NCBI GenBank assembly: GCA_009760855.2
Contig: WPIO01000002.1
Location: 4,558,001-4,622,000, forward strand
Direction: 5' to 3'
DNA from: Cristatella mucedo
Lineage: Eukaryota; Bryozoa; Phylactolaemata; Cristatellidae
DNA length: 64,000 bases
The notes beneath the pieces were generated by a model that had not been told where the DNA came from, made no database searches, and saw only the letters and a program-made list of their open reading frames with translations. Position 1 is the first letter of the stretch, and the number at the start of each line of letters is the position of its first letter. Position numbers and translations under genes: made by a program. Positions 56,901-64,000 of this stretch are shown here, in pieces.

Positions 56901-59900
56901 AATTTGGTGTCGTTTGCAGTCGTCTCGAAGCAGCCCTTCGAATCTTCTGTATTTATTCCCTTCGATTGTAAATCTGTTGCCAATGATGGCATTCGTCCAT
57001 TGCCACAGGTACACAGAATTGCCTTATTTAGGGTTTTTCGTATTTCATTTCATTCCGCACTAGATTGCTTTTCAATCGTGTCTTTCTCATCTTGTGTGGC
57101 GGTAATTTCGGTAACCAACATCGGCGGATTTATTTTCTCGCTTTTCTCGTGCATAGCCCCCCACCCACATCAAAAGTCACAGTATCTATTAGGCGCCTAA
57201 AAAAAGATTGAGTTCTCTGAGGGTGCTTTATCAAATGAATTATTATTATTGTTATTATTATCTACCGGATATTCTCCGGTGTGATTCGATGCCTTACTGG
57301 ATGAACCTGTCTGATCACTGACTGGCGTTGGCCCTGCACCTCAGAACCGGAAATCAAACGTTTAGCCATCTAGATTCGGGCAATGGATGCTTCTTTACCA
57401 TGAAAGTGCTTGGATGACTTTCTATCCCTTCTATTTTTCTCGATGCACTACATATCGCTTATTTGTTCACAGGTGTGCAGACCTGTCCGGCGGCTTTCAG
57501 CTTTAAAGCCTTCCTACGCAGTCATTACGGTCTGGATGACCCCGACGTATTCTTGGTCGTGGCGTGCATCAGAAAGGTTAAGGATCCTTTGTACCTCGCA
57601 CCAATGTTTTCGGGTAAGTGTAATATGTGCCCATCCGAAATGCTTAACTCCCACGGAACCATTACACTGGTCAACCTTTAAATCGTCTCTGACTTAAATA
57701 TCCCCTAATTTGTAGTATCTAGGTGTGCTGAACATGAATTTAACCACCGATGTTTTTTATTGGATTTTTATTTTGAAGATATTTTATGTAGTTCATTTTC
57801 TATGTTTCACCGTGTAAATTTATTCAGTAGGACTGCAGTAACATCCTAAATAAGCCTAGACTGCTGTAATGTTGCATCGCATTTCATAATACTGTCATGC
57901 GAAAATCATCCATAGTTGATTGCACCTTTTTCTGATGCGATACAATACTACTCCCCGGCGGCTGCTGCAGTAAGCTGACGTCATAAAATCCAGTCGGAAA
58001 AGTTGAGCATTTAAAATATTCTTACTTTGTAATTTTGAAAGTGTGTTTGAATGGGAACACACCATAAATGTCGTTTGCAGTCCACATGATGTGGAGAGAG
58101 CCAAACAACCGCATAAATGACTGCTACTTCTGCTTGGTTCCTCCTCTTTCCGACGGAATAACGAAGCAAAAGAAGTCAATAACAGTCTACCCAATCATGC
58201 CTTCTGCATTTAGAGCAGTTCCACATTGTGAGAGACTTCCTATTTCCGAACCTCCAGCAGAATACTCTCTTGATTCATCTGATGAGCACCACGGTGAACC
58301 AACTTGTTCTTCTCCTAGTTCGTCAGCATGCAGTGATCCCTAGTTTCCACTCTGGTGCATTATTAACACGCACGGAGAACAACACAGGAAGAACTCAATG
58401 ATCTGGTTCGTAATTTTGAATTATCCAAGAACACGGCAGAGTTGCTAGGATCAAGACTCTAACAGTGGACTCTTCTCGAAGATGTCACAATTACTTTACA
58501 TCGAAAGTGCCAACAGCACTTGGAGCCACTCTTCAGAAAGGAAAGTAATCTGGTATTCTGTTCCGACATTGAGGGCCACATGAACGCCTTACAAATCACT
58601 CATGACCCACAAGAATAGAAACTATTTGTACACTCTTCGAAACTGAGTCTTAAGACTGTGCTTTTGCACAATGAAAGCCGTCTCCCATCTATTCTAGTAG
58701 TGCATTTTGTCCACATGAAAGAGACGTACGATACCTTAAAGCAGCTACTAAATTCCATTGAGTATAACAAGTAAAGCTGGCAATTCTGGTGTTGATTTGT
58801 AGGTAGTCGCCCTGTTAATGGGAGTCTAGCAGGGGTATACAAAATGCACGTGTTTCTTACGTGAGTGGGATAGCCGAGCAAGGGAATTGCACTACTTTCG
58901 GAAGGAATGGACTCGAAGACAAAATGTAGCAGTGGGAGAGAAAAATATCCAGCACCCAGCTCTGGTCGAGGCTCGCAAAATCCTGCTACCACCCTTTCAC
59001 ATCAAATTAGGTTTGATGAAGAACTTTGTGAAAGCCAGCGGCCGGACTTGCCAGCTTTCCGATACATGCATGAATAATTACCTCGACTCCGCGAAGCAAT
59101 GATTAAAGAGCGAGTTTGTGGGTTCTCAGATTCGAGAGCTCTTCAAAGATGACCGGTTCAGCAACTTGCTTCAGGTTGAGTCGAAACAAGTATGGAGGTA
59201 TGGAGTGCTTTTTGGCCTAGTGTCTACAAGCTTTCTCGGGAATATTATGGCAGAAAACTAGAAGGAACTAGAAGAAGACGCGCTAATGCAGTATCGGAAA
59301 CTTGGCTGCAATATGTCTGTAAAGATTCAGTTCCTTCATTTTCATTTGGATTTCTTCCCGTACAACTGTGGTATGGTTAGTGATGAACGTGGCTAACGTT
59401 TTCCTAAAGATACCGCAACAATGGAACAAAGATACCAGGGAAAATGGTCCGCCACAATGCTGGCTTACTACTGCTAGACGCTTCCCAGAGATGCTCCCGA
59501 ACAGCTGTGCAAGTGACAGGCGAAGAAATCTAAGAAGTAGCCTATGACTTCATTTATTAGAGGGATTAACGTAGGCCTATTGCAATTGGCATGCATTTCG
59601 TTTTGTACACTTTTTTATTGCAGATTAAAAAATGTAGAGCCTATTTTGAAATTTGACTGTCGTATTCACGCTGAGCGCATACAAATTAATAAAGAGTCGT
59701 GGCTCTTATCCACCGTCCACTAAAACATACGGGCCTATTTTAGATACATTTTAGATACATAGTTATAATACATTGCAACGTTTTGCTCTCTTAATAATAA
59801 CAGCTTTTGGTGGTATTGGCTGTTGCAAATGTAACCAGATACTGTAAACTTACGCTCGGGCAATCCAAGTGAGCCCTTCCCCGTGTCTTTTGCAGAATGG

Positions 59901-61340
59901 CACAAGAGACACCCAAGGTCTTGGCTGGTACTTGCTGGACCTCAGGTATGACTCGATGGGCTAAATTGGGCTGGCGAGCCGTCCATCACTTGACGACTTG
60001 TCTCCCGCCAAACTGACACGCAGCCTCCGAAACAAAACCCAGCGAGTCGAGTAGGGTGTTTATAATAATAATAATAATAATACACTTCTTGATAAAGCGC
60101 CCTCAGAAAACTCAATCTCTTTCTAGACGCCTTAAATTTGCTGCAAAGGAAACACGATCGAATGGTGAGTGATATTATGCTTAATAAACAACATGACAAA
60201 CATTGTCAGGGGTCACATGCGCGGTGTCAGCATGCAAGTGTGGTAGTGGCAGCATGCACAGTGTCAGCATGCATAAGCACATACAGGACGAACCACAGGG
60301 ACCCATTAAATGCTGTCATAATAGGTGCGTTTTTAATTTCTTTTTAAATGTGGTCAAGTCAGGGGATGTCGTGACGCAGGTCGGGAGTAAGTTCCAGGCT
60401 TTGGGAGCATACGAGCTAAATGCACGGTCTCCAAACGATTTGAGGCTTGTAAGAGGTATAGGTAAACGGTTAGTTTCCGAAAAGCGGGAGGCACGACGCT
60501 TGGCCTGGTGTGGGAGTAGATCTGATAGGTAGGTGGGAGCCAAAGAATAAAATGACCTAAAGTGAGCGAAAAAACCTTGAAGTCGATCCGTCGCTTGACT
60601 GGTAGCCAGTGCAGGTCGGCGAGAAGTGGTGTGATGTGGCAACTGTGACGCTCACGACAGGAAAGCCTAGCTGCAGAGTTTTGCACTAGCTGTAAGCGCC
60701 TGATTTCGCATGCCGGTAGGCCAGAAAACAGTGAGTTACAGAAGTCAAGACCGGATGTCAAAAATGCATCGGCTAATTTAGATGTGTTATCCCTATCTAA
60801 ACAAGCCCGAATTTTAGCAATGCTATGTAGCTGAAAGTAGGCAGACTTGATTGTGGAGCCGATGTGGTCGTCTGACGAAATGTCACTTTGGAACATGACA
60901 GCACGTACTTGTTTCAGATGGATCCTGGCTTTGAGGAACTGTTTCTGGAAGTAGGCCAGCAAAGGTGAGCATCGCATGGAGAACTTAGCACTGCTCATGC
61001 TTAATTGCCATCGCAGCCTCCACGGAGCTATTACATGTCGATGCACTTGTACATGTAGTGGTAATCTGTACGCGTCGTTTGCACATTCTCCTCGGCCTCA
61101 TTTAGTACAGATATGGAAATGAGGATCAGCTGATTCAGTAGTCTCATTTGGATAGCAGCAGAATAGCCTTACTGCTCCGCTGAGACATGTATGCAAGCAA
61201 AATAATATGTTGTTTCCCACCGTCTGTGTGCCTCCGCGCTTACACGCTCCGTCTTCAAATCAATCTTGCCCAAAGAAATGCATATATATATATATATATA
61301 TATATATTTATTTATTTATTGTGTACACATATAATATATA

Positions 61341-61382
<42 letters not shown>

Positions 61383-64000
61383 AAATGCTACTGAGAGGAA
61401 CAGCAACTTCGTTTGGTCTCATCGCTTATGACTGAACCCGCTTGGACATTAAATATGAAGGTTTTTAACCCACGGCTACATGTACTTTGGAAGAACCCGG
61501 TATGATAATTGATGTGGTACTGAGCCAGCCATAGTGGGCATAATTAATCTTCATTGAATGATTGGTTGCGTGACAATCTAGCTCGATTACTTATCCTGCT
61601 TTTGATTTCCCTGGAAGATGGTAGAATTTCCGGCCTGTTTTCTTCTAGGTATCCTAGCACTCAGTAGTCTGCTTGGCCTCGAGTCTTCAGGCAGCTCGAT
61701 CAATGCGAGATGCGCACTTAGCAGTGATACGCGAACCCATCCTACCGCCATGCTGCTGCTGCTGAAAGTAAACAGACGCTTCTATGTTGGCTTTGTAACG
61801 CTTTGCGAACTCGCGAAAGGAGCTTTGTTGGATCGATGAGATTGCATCATCTACAGCCCTTGCATGCTGTTGAATGACAACCTGTGCCCACCCCGACAGT
61901 AATTGGCAAATTATTTTCGTCTTGAAGCGTGCTAGGCTTTTTATGTGGGTGTGGTCGTACAGGCCTTTGAAACTAGTCAGCCTAGCGGACGGGTACAACG
62001 GAGAGCGAAAGCTGAGCTGTATGCGAGCTGACTTGAGAGCAAATACATATCCCATGCCTAGGCAGCAAGTACCAACTAACTGTAAGTAGGTCAAAGTAAC
62101 AGACGATGGCTGTATCGAACATCGATGGTTGTATCGAGCTGCATGACCTGAAAGCGGCGTGCCGAGAGATACCAGCTTTGGCATATCTTCTTCGGTTTAT
62201 CCCTGCCCTCAGCAGGCTCGAGAATGATTACTGGCTGGAACCCTTTGACCGGAATCAATCTTCGAGCTATCCCTGGTTTGTATGGAGATGGAAATGGACA
62301 GTTTAATGGCTTGATGTATCGTGTAACCCCTCCGGGGAACGATGGAGTATAAGTTTGAAGTAACCTCATTGTGTGTTTAATTTGCTTGGGTCGCACGTCC
62401 CTGGCGCTTGAGCATTAGCTGCTACATCGAGCATCAAGAGTAGCATCGAACGTGGCCATGTTCACGTATGTGAATTTTTTCATTGCTACCACTTGGGCTT
62501 TTTTAGTACCTAAAAACCTGCAGGAAGAGGCATGAAACAGTGACCGAAAAGGCGGTTAGAATTTGATTGACATACGATACGATACATGGATTGCTTAGCG
62601 TGTTCTGACGCTTATTTTTGTGTACATGCTAGGCATACATATACAGGTAATTTATGTACAGGCGTAGCCAACGGCACGCCATGTCTTGTGCGGGTACTCA
62701 ATGATGTCTTTAGTAGTAAGGAGCGATGCCATTTTAAGCCGGCAAACTCCACCGGCGAATAAGGGAAAGTATAAGAAATCGGGGCAAGCCTGCAGACTCA
62801 AGGGAACCGAATGGCTAGCCTAACAAAGCGACGAATCGCGGCTCGCCGGCCGGCAGCCCTTGGTGACCAGAGTCATTTTCCGACGAGGCTGCCTAGTCAC
62901 GCAGGGGATGGTATGTTTTAACTGCAACGATAGTTTGAAGAACCTCAAAAGCTACGAAATCAACAGATACCACGCTGACGCTTCGGATAAAGACCCTTGT
63001 TCATAAACTAAGCGCGAATTCGGGATTTCAGCTGGCGTTCGGATTGCGCTCCGTTCCCCTTTCCCGACGTAGACGAGCGTGCAGCGCGACTTCAGTGCGT
63101 CGACGTGACCGTGCGCCTTTCACGCTTCTCCCAGATCCCAGCCTCTCGCTGCCTCTCCTCTCGCTTCGTCCTCGACGTCTAATCTCGGGCTACTCGTCCG
63201 CTCCTCGGGCTACTCGTCGCCGGGCTCGCTTCCGTATTCGCCTCGCCGATAGCTTCCAGCCGTACCCACGTGCTGCCTATAGTAGCAGACGCTGCCAGCT
63301 CCTTAGATCGCTCGATTGGTGCAGGCCTGTCTTTTCGCGCCCAGCCGGAACGCTGCATGCCGTAGCGGCATATGGAGGTATTTTGCAGCGTACCCTACAT
63401 ACACAGCATGCACCATTCAGGTAGTTAACTCTCAAAAACTCGAGCGGGCTGCGTCGTCTGCGATTTTTACGCTACCTTTTTACCCGGAGCTATTTGGTAG
63501 TCATTGGCGAGGATTCCTTGTGGCTGCGGACAAAACACGGTTTAACATTGTAAGCAGAACATTTTGTCGTACAAGCTTTCTTGTTACCAGCGGCCTCGAG
63601 TTAACTTATGCTAATAGCGTGAAATCCACGACCGTGCTGCTAATTTTTCTCCTAATGATAAGATTGTAAGGTGCGACGCCTGCTTAATGAAGGTCCTAAT
63701 GCTGGCTTAATTTTGCCCCTGACCAGTTTGGTTCCAAGCAATATAGCTGCCGATATCAATTCTGTAGGGCGTCTCCCTCCTCCAGAGCGGCTTATCGCTG
63801 AAATTCCACTCTCTTGTAGCGTGAGTTTAGATTAAAAATGCTTGTTTTCAGTTTTCTCCGTTTAAGAAACACTGGTTACACTACAGCACATGTGCGAGAC
63901 AAAATGGACTACTAAGAATTTCATTCGTATAAGCTGACTCGCTGCACTTCTTTCAAGCCCAGGTGTGCTTTACATTGGCTGCCTCGAACAAGGAGATCTG
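47823..64000 (+). CDS. GLT1D1-like: GLT1D1-like glycosyltransferase gene, 3' part beyond window
   Basis: Predicted GT-B-fold, GT4-type glycosyltransferase related to animal glycosyltransferase 1 domain-containing protein 1; donor and acceptor are not inferable. Exons found: 47823-47917, 50303-50466, 51063-51180, 56481-56517, 57473-57613, 59896-59945, 60918-60964, 63389-63420, and 63963 to the edge. Family blocks appear in order: VLILARLKRNTGNFSTAHRI, GHGRCCILKD, LLIFGGTDLNEYAKD, RLQVICQG, AFLRSHYGLDDPDVFLVVAC with KVKDPLYLAP, EWHKRHPRSWLVLAGPQ, MDPGFEEL and GVLYIGCLEQGDL. Phases agree at every junction except between the third and fourth listed exons. There a short exon of length 3n+1, carrying the family's F-T-E-S-like segment, is expected but was not located. 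The C-terminal half of the catalytic domain (the E-x-x-x-x-x-x-E region) must lie to the right. Confidence 0.85.
48333..48608 (+). mobile_element. LINE-B 3' end
   Basis: CAACTACTCTCCTGCTGCCG to GTACCGAAAGCCGCTTAGGC and a GGAGATACATTC end; close to the 37.5-kb copy. GLT1D1-like intron 1. Confidence 0.8.
48688..48792 (+). repeat. SINE-2, decayed
   Basis: AAAGCATCTGGATAGAGATT, GTTAGAATGCTATGCAAATG, then (ATT)n. Confidence 0.55.
48845..49605 (+). mobile_element. LINE-A fragment, strongly decayed
   Basis: Begins with a decayed MGKHSVAQNLESI (compare MGKPSVIQRLERL in the main copy). Eroded thumb sequence follows, then a well-preserved 3' end AGATTGAGTTCTCTGAGGGC and an (ATT)n tail near 49580. Lies in intron 1 of the GLT1D1-like gene. 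Confidence 0.75.
50303..50466 (+). CDS. GLT1D1-like: GLT1D1-like exon 2
   Basis: Encodes RDYLQGHGRCCILKDPREL, then a variable acidic stretch, then ALCICLHALHCSQSIV. It aligns with the RVRAHLEAAGH...LKD and ALHLYR regions of the human protein. The acceptor is CGATGCAG|G and the donor GTCG|GTAAGC. Joining exon 1 gives HRIRDYLQG without loss of frame. Confidence 0.85.
51063..51180 (+). CDS. GLT1D1-like: GLT1D1-like exon 3
   Basis: Encodes ALHDRFQVPSLLIFGGTDLN then EYAKDSQHMCSMTEAVTRA. The FGGTD-x-NE core is the most distinctive block of the family. The acceptor is CTCATTTCAG|CT with a good pyrimidine tract; the donor GCCAG|GTCAGG leaves phase 2. Reading through the donor in another frame gives AATFTCSDESLL, which faintly resembles the next expected segment, so this junction may be mis-set. 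Confidence 0.85.
52074..52425 (-). mobile_element. LINE-A 3' end (antisense)
   Basis: Tail (CACTTGATAAAGCGCCCCAG near 52095), 3' UTR and the first codons of the antisense ORF end (GAGTTCCAGGCTTTGGGAGC). GLT1D1-like intron. Confidence 0.85.
52995..53026. repeat. Perfect 11-bp inverted repeat
   Basis: GCCATGCTTGG and CCAAGCATGGC with a 10-base loop, in a GC-rich part of a GLT1D1-like intron. Confidence 0.92.
54115..54283 (-). repeat. SINE-1 (tRNA-derived)
   Basis: Full-length copy: AGCTGATTCAACAGCCTCTT at one end; anti-B box GGATTCGAACCCACG and head AGTGCGTCGTCACGGCTCAC at the other. Confidence 0.88.
56481..56517 (+). CDS. GLT1D1-like: GLT1D1-like micro-exon (RLQVICQG)
   Basis: A 37-nt exon between TTTGTAG|CCC and CAAG|GTGAGT, reading PWCGDRLQVICQ plus one base. 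Joined to the next exon it gives RLQVICQGVQTCPAAFSF, matching the KVYVQSQGIATTP-x-AAF region of relatives. It starts in phase 0 whereas exon 3 ends in phase 2, which is why a further exon is expected between them. Confidence 0.72.
57187..57260 (+). mobile_element. LINE-A 3' tail
   Basis: TTAGGCGCCTAAAAAAAGAT, GAGTTCTCTGAGGGTGCTTT and an (ATT)n tail. Confidence 0.75.
57473..57613 (+). CDS. GLT1D1-like: GLT1D1-like exon with KDPLYL motif
   Basis: Clean acceptor TTGTTCACAG|GT and donor TCGG|GTAAGT. Encodes VQTCPAAFSFKAFLRSHYGL, DDPDVFLVVACIRKV and KDPLYLAPMFS. The hydrophobic strand followed by G/C-x-R-x-VKDPLYL is the start of the C-terminal Glycos_transf_1 domain. Phase 1 at both ends. Confidence 0.93.
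58050..59560 (+). pseudogene. Decayed transposon-like ORF of a family common in invertebrate genomes
   Basis: Blocks in order: MMWREPNNRINDCYFCLV, ITVYPIMPSAFRAVPHCERL, KNTAELLGSRL followed by a stop, CSDIEGHMNALQITHDPQE, LFVHSSKLSLKTVLLHNESR, HFVHMKETYDTLKQLLNS, ILLPPFHIKLGLMKNFVKAS and MEQRYQGKWSATMLAYYC. This block order is one I recognise from many uncharacterised multi-copy proteins in arthropod and cnidarian genomes; I do not know an agreed family name. Stops and frame shifts make it inactive. It lies in a GLT1D1-like intron. Confidence 0.65.
59896..59945 (+). CDS. GLT1D1-like: GLT1D1-like exon (EWHKRHP)
   Basis: A 50-nt exon, acceptor TCTTTTGCAG|AA and donor CAG|GTATGA. With the preceding overhang it reads EWHKRHPRSWLVLAGPQ, corresponding to the AWH...P-x-VHLVIVGP strand of relatives. 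It follows a 2.3-kb intron that contains a transposon-like pseudogene. Confidence 0.88.
60059..60901 (-). mobile_element. LINE-A fragment (antisense) abutting an exon
   Basis: The tail (AAGCGCCCTCAGA near 60096) lies after a short (ATA)n run, followed by 3' UTR and thumb sequence (SLFSGLPACEIRRLQLVQNS). Homology stops at about 60901, 17 bases before the GLT1D1-like exon at 60918. Confidence 0.85.
60918..60964 (+). CDS. GLT1D1-like: GLT1D1-like exon (MDPGFEEL)
   Basis: A 47-nt exon, acceptor CTTGTTTCAG|ATG and donor AAAG|GTGAGC, reading MDPGFEELFLEVGQQ. It aligns with the GP-x-VDPVFTREV segment. An antisense LINE-A copy ends only 17 bases before the exon. Confidence 0.82.
61128..61180 (-). 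repeat. SINE-1 3' fragment
   Basis: AGCTGATTCAGTAGTCTCAT and CAGAATAGCCTTACTGCTC match the 3' end only. Confidence 0.5.
61280..61382 (+). repeat. (AT)n microsatellite with ATTT centre
   Basis: Two AT blocks split by TTTATTTATTTATTGTGTAC. Confidence 0.92.
63389..63420 (+). CDS. GLT1D1-like: GLT1D1-like 32-nt micro-exon
   Basis: A 32-nt exon between TTTTGCAG|C and TCAG|GTAGTT, reading VPYIHSMHHS. Its phases (needs one base, leaves one base) are exactly those required to join the exons on either side, which cannot be joined without it. It makes this loop about nine residues longer than I recall for the human protein. Confidence 0.6.
63963..64000 (+). CDS. GLT1D1-like: GLT1D1-like exon, cut by window edge
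   Basis: After the acceptor AAGCCCAG|GT the sequence reads GVLYIGCLEQGDL up to the last base. It matches the GVRLIGEMPQEDL block of the human protein. The exon continues outside the window. Confidence 0.85.
   Translation, partial: MCFTLAASNKEI

Larger units (their letters stand above)
60965..63388. other. GLT1D1-like intron, mostly featureless
   Basis: Only an (AT)n tract and a SINE fragment are recognisable. The GC-rich block 63000-63360 has open frames rich in Arg and Ser, without motifs. Confidence 0.45.

Noticed and set aside
56742-57200. Exon-like segment after a TTTTTTTAG acceptor and a 141-codon frame
   Set aside because: The exon at 56481-56517 already joins 57473 in perfect phase, and the segment lacks a good donor and any similarity to the family.

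Overview
This window is from an intron-rich animal (metazoan) genome, most likely a non-vertebrate. The evidence is two split genes with GT/AG introns of 0.1 to 9.7 kb whose exons align with animal SLC15A4 and GLT1D1, plus dense LINE, SINE and hAT debris and long GT/CT/AT microsatellites. I saw no bacterial, CRISPR or operon-like features. I cannot name the species from sequence alone.

Two real genes, both on the + strand, account for nearly all supportable coding sequence. Gene 1 (14470-36151) is an SLC15A4-like (PHT1-type) proton-coupled peptide/histidine transporter. Eight coding exons join with consistent phases into an exact 1782-nt frame (593 residues). Gene 2 (47823 to beyond the right edge) is a GLT1D1-like GT-B glycosyltransferase, with nine coding exons found, one short exon not located, and the 3' part outside the window. 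From memory, SLC15A4 and GLT1D1 are also direct neighbours on human 12q24, so this looks like very old conserved gene adjacency. That is the most interesting result here.

Region by region: 1-14 kb is a transposon graveyard. It holds two copies of an unknown repeat (one carrying a 10-bp minisatellite), a GT tract bounded by a 58-bp inverted repeat, SINEs and LINE pieces. It also holds a hAT transposase relic split by a 2.6-kb L2/CR1-like LINE. 14.5-36.2 kb is gene 1, with introns filled by LINE-A tails, a hAT MITE with a perfect 8-bp target duplication, a 280-bp GT tract next to exon 4, a second hAT relic and an ISL2EU/IS4EU-like MITE. 36.2-47.8 kb is intergenic and LINE-rich. 47.8-64 kb is gene 2, whose introns carry LINE-A copies and a decayed copy of a widespread invertebrate transposon-like ORF.

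Repeat family names used below are mine. LINE-A is L2/CR1-like, with a 3' stem-loop and an (ATT)n tail. LINE-B is a second CR1/L2-like LINE. SINE-1 and SINE-2 are tRNA-derived SINEs. SINE-2 ends in the same 3' stem-loop as LINE-A, which suggests LINE-A mobilised it.
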